From: Rhizoclosmatium globosum
Lineage: Eukaryota; Chytridiomycota; Chytridiomycetes; Chytridiales; Chytriomycetaceae
Assembly: GCA_002104985.1 (NCBI GenBank)
Contig: MCGO01000030.1
Span: 186,001 to 250,000 of the forward strand
Length of the DNA stretch: 64,000 nucleotides
Reading direction: 5' to 3'
The position numbers and the translations under genes were made by a program. Below are positions 49,801 through 62,223 of this stretch, in pieces (the stretch's first letter is position 1; each line of letters opens with the position of its first letter). The notes under the pieces are model-generated. The model did not search any database and had not been told where the DNA came from. It saw nothing but the letters and a program-made list of their open reading frames with translations.

Positions 49801-50225
49801 CAGGTACAATCCTCCCCCGCCGCGACCGTATCCGCCGTGCCGCGAACCTTGGCCTCCGCGATCCATACACACTAATCATTGCCCTCGACGATTTCGGAAC
49901 CGCACGAGGAAGCATGTACGTTGACGATGGACATTCATACGAATTTGAAAAGGGCGCATATATTATTACCGACTTTGTATACGAAAAGGGCGTGTTGAAT
50001 GCAACCTCGTCACGTCGCGTGGATGCAACACCTGCACTCCAGAAAGACGTTGTAGAGAAACTCGGGGCAAGAGTTGAGAGGCTTGTTCTTGTGGGTGTGA
50101 AGGGTGGAGTCAAGAGTGTGACTGTTGGTGGAAGGCGGTTGGAGTTTAAGAGTGAGAAGGGGGTTGTGGTTGTGAAGGATCCAAAGGTTATTGTTGGAGA
50201 GGAGTGGAAGATTGTTGTTGCTTGA
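46870..50225 (+). CDS. ROT2: glucosidase II alpha subunit, GH31
   Basis: ER enzyme that trims the two inner glucoses from N-glycans and so controls the folding cycle. 960 residues: signal peptide ([16 protein letters not shown]), [15 protein letters not shown]-terminal beta-sandwich ([16 protein letters not shown]), then the GH31 barrel with [30 protein letters not shown], the nucleophile Asp in [34 protein letters not shown] and [11 protein letters not shown]. Introns 47612-47880 (269 nt, the longest intron in the window), 48177-48225, 48622-48669, 49021-49073 and 49656-49709. No HDEL, as expected, since the beta subunit retains it. Intact and close to family length. Confidence 0.96.
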
Positions 50226-50440
50226 TGATACTGGAATTAAAAATGAAAAGCCTGTGGGTTGATTCGTACGGAAATGTCTAAAAAGGTACTATTTGATTCA
50301 AGTGTGTTATATAGACCCTTGATTTGATTTTATCCAGTCCATTAAAGTCGCGGGTACTACAGTCGAGCTACTACAGCACACTAAGTTTTCTCTTCTTTCC
50401 TTTCATGTCTTAAATCGTGTTTATTTACTAATTTTATGCA

Positions 50441-52587
50441 ATGCACCTTCTCCAACTTCCAGTTGAGGTGATTGCACATGTTTTACTTCCGCTCGCAACC
50501 ACAGACCAGCGCAGCACCGTCTCGTTCCTGAGCACATGCCAATCGCTGTTCACCAACGACTTTCTCTGGCTGCAGCTCGTGTACCTGCACACCGACTCGG
50601 CAAAGCGGGTTCTGTTTCCGTTTTCGAACAAGTCGTCGTCGATTGAACTGGCCACGGCCCTTTCGAAGATGCGGACGAGTGGCGTGTTTGTGGCTGATCG
50701 AACGCGGCGGATTGAAGCGGCGGTGGCGCGTGGACAACTTGTTTCGAGGCTTGTTTTGGAAGGAGATGATCGCGGCTTTGCGTCGACGGCCGCGTTTGAT
50801 TCGGCGGCGGCGATTGGTGCGTTGGATGTTCTGGATTTGTTTGTGGGGGTGGGCTGCGTGGGCTCGAGTGAGGCGTTGGACTTGGCTGCTGCGAACAATG
50901 AACTGGAAACGGTAAAGTGGCTGCATGCTCGTGGCTGTTCGGCAACGGTACGAGAACTGTTGTTTATTGTGCATCGCTCAATTATTGTTTGTAGCATCGG
51001 GCAATGGATAATGCGGCTGGAAATGGGCACTTGGAAATGTTGGTGTTCCTCCACACTGAAAGGCTAGAAGGCTGCACACATCGAGCAATGGATTATGCTG
51101 CAAAGAATAACCACCTTGATATTCTGCAATTTCTGTATTCGAATAGATCGGAAGGTTGTAGTCCATGGGCACTTGAAGCAGCTGCCTCAAACGGCCACAT
51201 TGAAACAGTTCAATGGCTCTTGGATCAAAATATTCCATCACTTCAAACTAAAATCGCCATGAAGGCGGCTCTTGATGGAGCTGCCGCCAATGGATTTTTG
51301 GATACTGTCAAACTCCTGCATTCATTCCCACTTAGTTCCGCTTCAACATGGGCTGTAGACCGTGCCGCTGGAAATGGTCATTTGGAAGTTGTTCAATGGC
51401 TTTTGGAAAATCGTTGCGAAAGTTCAACAGTCTCCGCAATGGATATGGCTGCTGGATGTGGACACCTCCACATCATTGATTGGTTACATGAAAACACTCG
51501 TGTGGGATACTCTTCTCGATTAATTTGCAGCGCTGCTCAAGGAAATCATATCGCTGTACTTCAATGGCTTCTCTCGAAAAACGTCGATTTAACTTTACAC
51601 ACTTCGGAGACGTTGGAGCTTGCTTCCAAAAGCGGAGCCACTGAAGCAATGCTCTTCATTCTTGAACGCTATCCAAAAACGCGAATCACTGCAAAAACAG
51701 CCTTAAACGCCTTCAAGAACAACATGCAGTCAATATTTCTCCACATCTTCCAACTCTTTCACGACCAACAATCTCCTGATTCCCAATCCCTCTACACCGA
51801 GTTATGGAATCTATCTGGCGAAATTGGCTCTCTCTCCCAATTCCAACTCCTTGAAACTCTTGATATCTCATCATATCTACAAACATCAGAAATTATTCAA
51901 AAAGCGGCAGAATATGGACACCTTCAGCTCCTTCACCATCTCCTGAGATCTTATAAATTACCCATCCTACCTTTAGCATTCACTCTTGCCTGTGCCGGAG
52001 GTCACCTGAAAGTCGCCACACTCCTTTACGCGTATACAAGTCCCATCACCCTTGAAACATATTCCGCATCAATCACCAGCGCCGCACAAGAAGGTCACCA
52101 TAGAATACTAGCCTGGTTGAACACACATTGCCGTCCGGCATCGTACACAGAAAACAGCATTTCAGTTCGTGCCATGAACACGGCTGCAGGAAACGGACAC
52201 CTCGAGTGCGTGGAATACCTACACATACACTGCTCCGTCTCCGAATCTTGCACTACCTGGGCGATGGATCGCGCAGCAATGAATAACCACTTCCATGTGA
52301 TAAAATGGTTGACAAGGAACAGAAGTGAAGGCTGTTCGCAGTGGGCGTTGAATGATGCTGCAAAGTATGGGTATCTGCATATCTGTGAGTATCTGGTGGC
52401 GAACTGGAGGTTGCGTTGTGACGGTGTAGCGTTTCGGTATGCTGTTGAGGCGGGGAAGATTGATGTTGTGCGTTTTTTGTGGAAAGAGGGTATTATTTGG
52501 GAGGGCGAGAAAGGCCGATTAGTTGATTTGGCTGTGAAAAAAGGACATTGGAAGGTGCGGCAGTTTCTTGTAGAGAAAGGATTTTAG
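50441..52587 (+). CDS. F-box-like / ankyrin-repeat protein
   Basis: 699-residue protein: an N-terminal F-box-like segment (LPVEVIAHVLLPLATTDQ...FLSTCQSLFTNDFLW), then some fifteen divergent ankyrin repeats of the form AAGNGHLEVVQWLLENR(C/S)EGCS. The repeats are less regular in the middle (DLTLHTSETLELASKSG, QSIFLHIFQLFHD). Intron 50948-50994. Intact. The repeat style (AMDxAAxNGHL, x-EGC-x) is common in large chytrid and oomycete families. An SCF ubiquitin-ligase adaptor is one reading, by analogy to F-box proteins; the partner is unknown. Confidence 0.8.
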
Positions 52588-52735
52588 GAATACAATGTTC
52601 TAAATTGACTAAAAATACCAGAGGTTTTCAGTCATTAAACAACACTCTACGTCTTGAAGGTAATAAAATAAAGTACGACTGTAAAATGTGGAATCATGCA
52701 ATTCCCCCAAAGTTTGTAATATCAATATATTTCAA

Positions 52736-55700
52736 CTAATCAACCTGATCCAACCAGTCATCGTCTTCTTCCGCTAGCAGAGGCACTGCTTCAGGCTCTA
52801 GGGCTAGATTCTGTGCAGTTGTAGCTGGACCAGCAACTACCGGGATGGGTACAGGATCCCCCAAATTCCTCAACCTCCTTCCCACAAGATAGTGCTCATC
52901 TCGAACTTGATCCATCCAGTGCTTAATGGCACGTCTTACACCACGTACAGTTTCATACAGAACAAAAAGTCCCATCAGAACTGGAACCAAAAGGCGTGCT
53001 AATAAGTCAGACCACTCCTCCCCACCCTCAATAACCACTAGAAACAAATTTAGCCCATGAACGAACAAGACAGGTTACTCACTTCCATCGCCTTCGACGA
53101 GATCCATTAGCAGGACAACAAACGGTGGCATAAAGACAAGACCGACAGAAATGAGAACGATTGGGAAGATAACTTTCAAGGCGACCGGACGAAGTTCAAA
53201 ACGACGCAACCCCCCTAAACGAACTTGGTCTCGCGCCTATTTTTTAAACGATTAAAAGGCGTTTCAACTGAAAGAATAACTTACTTGAACCAATGTGCGC
53301 CTCAACTCAGTATCAGGGGCATTCATTATGATCGAATGCACAACCTTGGTATAAATCGCCCCAAGTGCCCAGTCTTGAAGAATGAAAAAGACGCGAGTTT
53401 GCATCTTCTCACCAACAAATGGCACTACTACATAAATCTCAAACAAGAGCCCAAACAGAGCTGGAATGATAATTCCAACCCAGAACGTAACAAACAGGGC
53501 CTTTCCAGTCTGAATAGCCATAAGTTAATCAATGAGAAACAAATAAACCTTCTATACTTACGATACTGGCGTGCACTACCACTTGCTCCATACCCCACTT
53601 GGCACCTTCTCCAACAGCCTTCCATAGTTTCTCTCCTGGAGTTGCTGGATCGGCTTCGTCAGCCAACGCCCGGCGATACCACTCTTTCAGCCCCACAAAC
53701 CCTTGTGAATCCAAATAGAAAGCATCCACACTCCAATAAACACAAGTAACCCAAATGCAAGAGAAAAGAGGTCGTGAACAGGTAAATCGGGTCTTCCAGA
53801 CGAGTTAGAGGCTGCGAAAGAGGTACTGTTTTTGGGTGGGAGGAATCGGAAGCGGCGGAGTGAAAAGTCTGATGAGGTTGAATTGAGAGGAATAAATGTT
53901 GCTTCGTTGGGTGAAGATGTGGATGCGACTAATGTCAGAGGTTGATGGGTGAAGTATGTGTGAAGGCTGACAAAGAACCATCGTCCAACGTAAACTAGAA
54001 ATGAAGGGTTTCAAAGACGAGTTTAAGATGTAAATTAAACTTACGTGGGCCAATGGTCAATAATACCGCAAGAATAGTTCCAGAAATCCATTGGAAAAAC
54101 ATCAACGCCAAGAAACGAATCCTCAAGTTCCCAGGAACGTAGACACGCGTCCAATTAGATCGAATATCATCTTCAGTTTCGCCAGGCCGCCCAACCAACG
54201 GACCATCTCTTGTCATGGGAACCATAACTTTTTGACCCGGCTTCAAAGGAATACGATCATGGTGAGGTACTCGCATATAAGGAGTCGCACGAGCTGATGC
54301 CGGTCGTATTGGAGCAGCAATTGCTGCAGGTACTGGTGCCTTAACCGCAGTTGTATCTTCGTTTGCATCATTTTGCTGAATTCCTTCAACACCTTCCCCG
54401 ACCGCAACTTCCCCGTTTTCAGGCGCAACACCACCTTCTTCGTTCGCCTCAAACACACGGATGACGATTGGATCCTCGCCAACCTCGCCATTCTCCTCAT
54501 CTTCTGCACGCTCCCCAAATAAGAAATTCGTCAAACGAAGTCGTCTTGCCGCAAAACGGAAGTATGCCTTCAGCGCTGCAACAATCATATCCTTTGGTCT
54601 GATCCATGACGCCACAGCGGGTACCAAGAAGTGGAAGATCAACAAGTCAATCGGGAACTCACTAAGAGGTTCACTGAATTCCCATTTAACAGGCCAGAAC
54701 TTTGCAGGACCCTGGTCAGCGCCAATCAAATTCTGCAAAAGGTGCACAAGTCCAACAAAACCGCCAACAGTCGTTGCGACAACCATCGCGTACATCATAG
54801 CTCCAAATCCAAGTTTTCTCAGTTGTGTCAAGAACGGCTTTTCGATAATATCTTGCATTGGATGGAATTGAGGGTCATCAGGGTCCGAATGAACCAAACA
54901 ACACCAGGACGAACGACTTTACGGACGTTTTGTACATATCCAGCAAACTGGAACATAAATGTTGTCCCCGCAAGCCAATGGAGGAAATACGATGTCCATG
55001 GGTATGCTGTATAAAATGCCATTCGTGATTCTACAGTTGTTTCAGGTCCAAACACAGACAGCGTGCAAAGATCGATCAATAGACCACAGAACGTTGGGAA
55101 CATTCCCAGTTCTATCGTGATGAAGAAAGAGAACTTGATGGCCAGTATCAAGAAACGAAGGCCCTTGTAAACCATTCTCTTCATAGTCTGAACATACGGG
55201 TGTCTCAAGTGACCTGATCGTCGCTGTAATAATTGGGATCAGATTCAATTATCGAAACAATTGGAAACTCACAGCTTGGTGATAAGCCACAAAAATGATA
55301 GTCAAGTATCCCACCACAATATTTGCAATCCGATCTGATACAAATTCGAAACGCTGAGATGGCTTTGAATGGTCGAAACTTTGAACAATCGTCCCATTTG
55401 TTGACACGTTCCCAGTGAGAGTGATAGAAACGGTAACAGAATCCAGCGGCATCTTCCTACCATTTTCACTCCCTTTCTCAATTTGATCCATGACGTCTTT
55501 CAGACCAGGTGACAGTTGTGCCTTCTCATCTGCTGAGTTCGGAACAACTTCGACAACAACAGGTTCCTTTAAAACCTCTACTGTCGCGTTATTTATAGTT
55601 CCATTTACAACCGCAGCCAAAGTTGCATTCGAAACAGCGACAAGCCCACTCCATTTGACCAACACAACTAACCCATCTACAACAGGATCCAAAATCGGGT

Positions 55701-58645
55701 CCGTGACTTTCGATATAATCACAATTCCTTTCTCCATGACTTCTCCAACCGCAACGGAATAGACATCGAAAAACAGCCACAGAATCAGTTTTCCACACAC
55801 GAACGGAACCCAACCTCCAGCACCGAGTGCGGCAAATACAATAAACAGAGCGAGGGCAAAGTTTTGGAAGAGGAGGTCAATTGGACCTTGGATTCCAACC
55901 AGTTCCATGAATGCGTTCACATCGCCTTGTGCTTGGATGTCAACAGCGAGACCGTCAGGACCGAGTTCTGCGTTAACGTTGAGGTTGAAGGCGTCATTGT
56001 CGTTTCCGAGGTTGTTATTTCCGTTTCGGGGTTGACGGGCTCGACGGGCGGCAGGTTGAACGGCACGGCGGGGACGAGGTTGGAGGTCAGGGAGAGCATC
56101 GTTTTGAATTGGCTCAGCTGGTTGTTGAGGAGGGAGTGGTTGTTCGAGTATAAAAGGATTTGGATGAGGCGCGATAGGGGGTTCGAGAGGTGGCATATCA
56201 TCGTTCGCTAATGGTGCCTCAAAAGCAAAGACTGGCAATCGAGGTGGAGGTGGGTGCTGCATAATAGGCGGTTCAGGTAGTTGAGCAGTATCTTGCATGG
56301 GAGCTGGCTCCACTTGAGGACTATTCTTTCTACTTCGGAGAGAATACCTATCACTCGCGTGGCTTTCGACGGGAGATCGTTCAGATGATTCTATGGCACG
56401 CTTTTTTCCTTTTCGAGCCGCCGCCGAAGATTCCTCAAAGTCCCTTAAAATGGCTTCAAATTCTTCGTCGCGTTGGAAGGCTTCAGGTTTCTGGTTTGAT
56501 GACTCTCCAGACTCGGCGTTTTCAAACATGGAACTAGACCCAGCCCCAGGTACATTGGGCGCCCCACTACTGCGTCCAACTGACTCCAAAGACATACCGC
56601 GTGGAGGAATCACAGGTCGATCCACCACTCTTGTACCATGTCTCATACTCATGTACATTCCCAACTCCTTGATCACTTCCAGGTCTTCTTCCACAGTACG
56701 CATAGTATTCAAAGCCTGTCCAGGGGGTTGATGAACTCCATCCTCCTCCTCCACTTCAACATCCTCATCTTCTTTATCATCATCATCAGGTTCCTCCTTT
56801 CCACCTGTCTCATAAAGTCTCTCTCCGCTTTTTCCCATTCCTCTCTCTCCCGCCTCTCCTCTCTCTCCTCCCTCTCAAACTGATACCTCAAAACATCCCT
56901 CCGCCTCTCCAACAGCTCACGACGACTCGCCAAACTCCCTTTTCTCCTGACCTTCTCAACAACTCGCTCGATTCCCTCAGACACATCACTCCCGCGTCTT
57001 AATCCCTCACGTCTCCGAACTCCCTTCATATCCGACTCAATGCTCTTAACAAGCAAATCACACTCATGCATGTCGAGACTCTTTGCCGTCTCCTTGAACG
57101 CGTCAATAAGTGTGTCAATGACGTCAGGACTGGAACCAGCAGACTCGCCGGCTTCGCGAACGCGAGTGATGCAGTCATTCATAAAGATTTCAAAAATGAA
57201 GGCGCGTTCTTCGTCACGGGCGCGAGCGGCATCGACGGCGCGGTGGGCAGCGGCGACGACGGCTGAGCGGTGGGTTTCATCGGTTTGGGCATCAAAAGCA
57301 CGCCGGAATATGTGCATGATTTCGTCGGGGGAGAGGGATGGGTCTTGGAGGGCATGGTCAAAGACGCGTTGTTGAGTTCGTTCGAGGGTGCGAAGGGTTT
57401 CGCGGTGGAGCGCTTCACGTTGGAGGGCTGCGCGACGGGCTGCTTCGGCCGGGTTTAATTGAGGTTGGTGTGGAGGGGCTGCTGGAGGGATTGGGTTTTG
57501 TGGACGTGGTTGACGATTGCGTGGTTGTCGACGGGGTTGAGCTGCTGCAGGTGGGGAGGTGGTGGAACGCCTGCTGGGAGATCCGCGATGTCCATACCTT
57601 CAGGAAGACGTATTGGGTTTCCTGCAGCGTCAACAGGAGTATTGAGAACCACATACTCTTTGACGCAGAGAAGCCCGATTGCCACAATAATAAGAATAGA
57701 AAGCAAATTTGACCTTCAAAGACGTCAGAGAAGAAGTACCTGAAGATGATGTTTAGGCGATGCGTAACAGAGACTGAGGAGACTTACTTGACATGTTCCA
57801 ACCAATCCACGTCTCATCAATATCGTCATTCGGTTGAGGTACAAAAATGGTGCAACAGGTACAGTCTCTACAACTTCTTTTACCAACGGGAATGCACCGT
57901 TTAAGTTCTCCCAAATAGAAGAGTTGTGTCCAATGACAGATTTCGCCACATATTGCAAGTACCCGACTGTAAAGTTTAGAATGGGCACAAACACCCAACA
58001 TTATCCAATGGAACCACTGTCACTTTAGGATTCGAGGCATTGAAGGTATCAGACAGTGGTGTAAACTGAGTGAGATTTGACACATTCACAGATCCCTGCA
58101 CAAAAGTCGAGTTCTTCGCCCTCGCCTTGATATCAAACATGCCCTTAGGGTCGAACCAGAAGCGCCAAATAGCTGTTGTGAGGAAGGGCAGGACAATGAG
58201 CCAGAGCGAGACAGCAAGGATGCATCGCAGGTAGAACTTGAGGGCCTTGACAGCTTTCCGAAATAGAATTGAGGTAAAGAAATTGAGAGAGATTTGGTTT
58301 GGCGTTTCCGGGTTGTAGACTGAGATGGAGTGGTTGGTTGGTTGGTTAGGATCGACGACAGGGGTTGTTTCAAGCGACTCACTCGGGGTAAAGTTGTATT
58401 TGAAGTTACAAATGTCGCAGTGTTTTCTGTTGCTGTGCGAGAGCCACTCTTCGAGACACTTTGTTGGATTGGATTGGATTGGATTGGATTGTTAAGGCCT
58501 CCGAGGTAACTCCCTAACAAGGCGACCCACCTCCTGGTGCACAAACTTCATCGATCCACTGCATTTCACGGATGATAAAGCTGGTTGCGGGTGTTCCGGG
58601 TCCTCGGCACACGCGGCAAATGAGCTCGTCAGAAGACTCGGCCAT
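52736..58645 (-). CDS. SSM4: Doa10/MARCH6-type RING-variant E3 ubiquitin ligase
   Basis: ER/nuclear-envelope ubiquitin ligase of ER-associated degradation, probably more than 1700 residues. N-terminal RING-CH: CRVCRG, KCSGS.KFVH, then CLEEWLSHSN..HCDIC after a GGATT-repeat intron (58459-58519 approx.). First helices follow, then DVFEGQ, a long charged and disordered region, MELVGIQGPIDLLFQN and GGWVPFVCGK, and the family-specific TD region (IELGMFPTFCGLLIDLCTL, LHWLAGTTFMFQFAGYV, RPGVVWFIR.DPDDPQFHPM), with further helices to an acidic end. Introns include 53038-53082. Several one-base breaks: two within the RING, near 57994-57996 and at 54885-54886 (missing C), each repaired by one base. C4HC3 ligands all appear once these are allowed. 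I cannot give every intron with certainty. Confidence 0.83.
58466..58490. repeat. (GGATT)5 pentanucleotide repeat
   Basis: Five exact GGATT copies inside a Doa10 intron, close to its acceptor on the minus strand (where it reads AATCC). Confidence 0.9.
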
Positions 58646-59060
58646 TCGACAACTGTTTGTTTTTCGGTTGCCTTCTCTCACTTCCTTCCCTCTATCGATC
58701 GATATTTCAAATATATCAGTACCCTCCGAATACATTATTAGTTTTTAATATGCTCCCACTTCTTTTTAGTAGTTCCCTGAAAGAGTTTGCAACCCTCAGT
58801 TCAATGTTCGAATGAAGCCAGCTGCGACAGACCCTTTAAGCAAAACTGAACATATTAGCGCGAGAGGTGTTTCTATACTATCCAGGGCGATGGTGGGGAT
58901 ATCGAATTCATGGGCTTCAATTGAAACTGGCGAAGTGCTTTTGAAACTGAAAGACCTGTAGGACTTATGATGATTCTTCAGTTGTTTTGAAGATGCCTCC
59001 TTTATACACCAGTGTACAATCTCTTTCAAGCACAAAGTTCCAGATTAAAAACAGATGTAT

Positions 59061-59130
59061 ATGTTCTTATTATTTTTATTGAGAGAAAAGCTTTGGGTAA
59101 GGAAACACCGCGGCATTAAAAACTCTCGAG
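59061..59130. repeat. inverted repeat, left arm
   Basis: Matches the reverse complement of 60032-60091. Exact shared blocks: ATTGAGAGAAAAGCTTT and GGCATTAAAAACTCTCGAG, separated by 14 extra bases in this arm. Confidence 0.8.
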
Positions 59131-59880
59131 TAATATATGAAGGAAATGATTGAAGATACCCCTCCTTCTCAGAGCCGAACGTACCTGAAACCGCGTCCGT
59201 CCCCGCCCATCCGAGTTGTTGAAGAGGCTGTGGTTTCGAGTGGCGGTGGAATGAAATTGCTGATCGAAGAGAGACTGTATCAAGACCCGACACCACTCGG
59301 CGTATCTGTCCATCATCATCAAGCGTTAAGTGGGCGATTTGGAAGCCCCGTGACGAGATTCAGTACTCTGGATGCGGAGCTAACCCAAGTGTGCATACAC
59401 AATTCACTTAGAAGATCCTGGAGTCGAGAGCCAACCACAGCCTGTTACTTCTGACGCGAGATTTCATGTTGATGCGTCCCGTTTGAGGTTGATGCCGGAG
59501 GAAGAGGAGGGGTTTCGAGGAGAGATTTTGTCTTGTTGTTGAGGAAAGAAGAGTGGAATTTATACCTCGGTCCAAACGAGATATTGACAGGACTTCTTCC
59601 AAAAAACGGAGGTGGGAACGTCGTTTGCCCCCTGAAAATGCGGCGAATTGTCAGAAGGACTCACTTTTGACCCAAACCTGTCAGAACTTTGTTTACTTTG
59701 TTTGTTATGACACAGAGATTTCCATTCCGGCACCGGCGTGCACTGGGAAAAAAGACCCATGTGCAAGAAAATGATATAAAAGAAGCGTCCCCACACCAAA
59801 ATCAAGCCAAAAATCTCTCCTCCAAACATTCAAACCTGCCCCCCTCCCTTCCCCTTCCCCTCCAGCCCACAGCATTCGAG

Positions 59881-59938
59881 GCGATAGAGCGAGTCTACAC
59901 GGTGCGCTGAGCGATAAGCGAGATCTATATGGTGCGGT
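59881..59938. repeat. imperfect 30-bp direct repeat
   Basis: Two neighbouring copies beginning GCGATA and ending GGTGCG (59881-59906 and 59911-59936), differing at a handful of positions. Non-coding as far as I can see. Confidence 0.6.
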
Positions 59939-60031
59939 CGTGGGCCGAGTTAACTCGGTGGGACGAATGGGTCTGCGTTGCCTGTCCCAGTGATTCCCAC
60001 GATTGATAAGACGTTTTTGAGCTCCCCGACC

Positions 60032-60091
60032 CTCGAGAGTTTTTAATGCCTCATAAAGCTTTTCTCTCAATAAAAAAGAATAAGAATGATA
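60032..60091. repeat. inverted repeat, right arm
   Basis: Contains CTCGAGAGTTTTTAATGCC then AAAGCTTTTCTCTCAATAAA, the reverse complement of the left arm blocks. It ends in an AATAAA-type word, as the left arm does on the other strand. Confidence 0.8.
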
Positions 60092-60316
60092 TGCTTGTTT
60101 TCTCTTTGTTTGTTTCTTGATACCTCATCCAACTCCCTTCGTTCGTCATCGATTTCTTAAATTTCATGAGTTGCCGTTCCCAATGCTTTCTTTCACAATG
60201 AAACAGAATAAGTGGATATATTTTAATGGAAAGTAGTGTTTCAACTGCAAAAAATGGATCAATGCGTCTTTCTCTCTCTCGAGACTCGACATTTCCAACG
60301 TTATATTCCAAGAGTG

Positions 60317-61945
60317 TTAAAGCTGAACCAAAAATCCAACAATCATTCCAATCCATATTGCAGTGCCCCCTACATCAAATCTTCTTGCGCCAGATCTTGT
60401 TTGAGCGACAAAAGAAGAAGTTACACGTGTGCGATTTATCGTCTTTGCTGGTGATGGGTCTGAAATTATTTCACTCAGTAAATGCAGGCCTCTCTGTGGT
60501 TGATCTTTCAAATAACAGATTAGCTACAAACTCGCCTCTGGAAAATAATCCAGCTTACTTCTTGGAACCATGTGCCCAGCCCCATAAACACGTATATACT
60601 TTAATCCCCTCTCAAACCAAACCTGACCAGCTACTCCACCATAGCTCTTCCACTCACCGCCAACTCCTTCAAACCCTCTTTCACCACCCCATTCCATTGC
60701 AGCCATTGTCTTGGCCATTCCCACCCACCCCAACTTCAAATCCAAATCACCTTCAAAAATAAGCACTTTCACGCCACTTGCAATGATTCCAGAAATAAGT
60801 CCAGCGGGATCCGCAATAGAGTCGTCTCCGGAAATATTGATTTCATTTCCCAGTTGATAATTGAATTTTGGGTTTATCTTCTTGATAGTGTCGTAGACGT
60901 GAAGGGCGCGTTGAACAGCTGCCTGGTCAAAGAAATCTTGCATAGCATCAAATGAGTCACGAGCTTCACATGGAAAAGTAATGTTGTAATTGGTTGTACT
61001 GATGCATTCTTTCCCGCTTGTCGAATCCATAACCATATTCACGACTGCCTCCCAATAGTCGCATTTATACGGAAATTTGTCAGCTTCTTTCTGTGATGTC
61101 ACGTTTGCACACTCAGTAACAAGTTTGGTAAATGGTTCCTTAACCGCTGGGAACTTGCTATAAAAGTCTGATTCAAGGAGGACTTGGTTCATATCTAGAC
61201 CGCCATTGCTTTGAATTGTAGAATTGAGAAGACCATTTCCAACTGCAATTCCGGCAAGGTTCAAAGTAGAGTTGTCACTAAGAACTTGACGGTTCAAAAG
61301 CTCGTTTGCAATGTATGGGATGTAAACGCCAGCATAGGATTCTCCAGTGATATACAGCTCCGATTTTCTTGTGTCAGGGAACGTTTGATAAAATGTATCA
61401 AGGAACGAGTAGAACCATTTGCCGGCCTATTCAAGAGAACTTTAATAATGAGAAAAAAACAAGACAAGCTTACATCAACAGAACTGAAAGCATTCACACC
61501 AGACGTATCCAAACTGTACCCTGTTCCCACTGGTTGATCCACATAAAGCATATGAGATCGATGATGCCAAGAATATTCGTTGAGTGTCAGGGTTCCGTTC
61601 GCTTCAATGTTCCAAGGCCCGTTTTCACCAAACATACCCTCCATAGATGTAACTCCTGGTCCTCCATTCAGCCAAACTACCAGCTCATTGGAAGTTGCAT
61701 TGCTTGATGGGACATACCTGAATGCTTTAGATTTCAGCCAACAACTCTTTCCAAAAAGCACAGCGGAAACTCATCAAAAGAAATAGTTTGTTACGTAAGG
61801 AAGATCATGAGTCTTTAGACCAACGAGACGTTAGCCCCTCTTATGGCATCAATTCACTTACAATCGGGAGGAGGCCAGCATATGTCGTTGGACTGTTTGC
61901 AGGAGCGCCAGGGAGACCAGTGACGAGGAAATCCGATTGTAGCAT
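60317..61945 (-). CDS. serine carboxypeptidase, Kex1-like, with C-terminal membrane segment
   Basis: S10 serine carboxypeptidase; Kex1-type enzymes trim basic residues from processed peptides in the late Golgi. Visible: DFLVTGLPGAP, VVWLNGGPGVTSMEGMFGENGPW, YVDQPVGTGYSLDT, nucleophile ITGESYAGVYIPYIANELL, Asp region LIFEGDLDLKLGWVGM and His motif YGAGHMVP. Intron 60505-60558 removes a stop and joins HMVPRNQPQRGLHLLSEI to an exon ending in a hydrophobic helix (AIWIGMIVGFLVQL). Introns 61427-61473 and one beginning at 61861. The first exon and signal peptide are unresolved (frame is open upstream from the chosen ATG), and the segment before VPSSNATSNELVVW needs frame corrections. The Asp loop departs from the usual GDaD..cN form. 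Confidence 0.75.
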
Positions 61946-62223
61946 CTTTTTAGAAAAGTTTGAGGTCAATCTTGTCGTTCTTGGTGCTGCTAAGATATAG
62001 TGGGTTTGACTTACTTTAAATTAAGTAACTGAAACGCCACCGACTCAAACCGCCACCTGAAATTTCTGCAGACTACAGCTCGAGATGTAATAAGCACACA
62101 ACCGCCACAGTTTTTCGAATTCATGAATATAATCGAGGCTATTGAGCTTCGCATCTGGCTTCATATGTAGGTTACCAAAAAGTATAACGTAAATTACAAC
62201 ACCCCAAATTTATTGCAAATGAG

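Larger units (their letters stand above)
58646..60316. other. gene-poor region with an inverted repeat
   Basis: Longest stretch in the window without a supported gene. Two inverted arms bracket about 0.9 kb, and an imperfect 30-bp direct repeat lies inside. Small minus-strand frames at 58796-59035 and 59116-59322 (MMMMDRYAEWCRVLIQSLF) could encode something, but neither has recognisable content or clear splice partners. Nothing resembling a transposase is seen. Confidence 0.5.

Noticed and set aside
50483..50974. 163-residue minus-strand frame rich in His/Arg
   Set aside because: Antisense to the intact first exon of the ankyrin protein.
58796..59035. Minus-strand frame of 79 codons (MCLKEIVHWCIKEASS)
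   Set aside because: No family resemblance, no splice partners and no flanking signals; length is within chance for AT-rich DNA.
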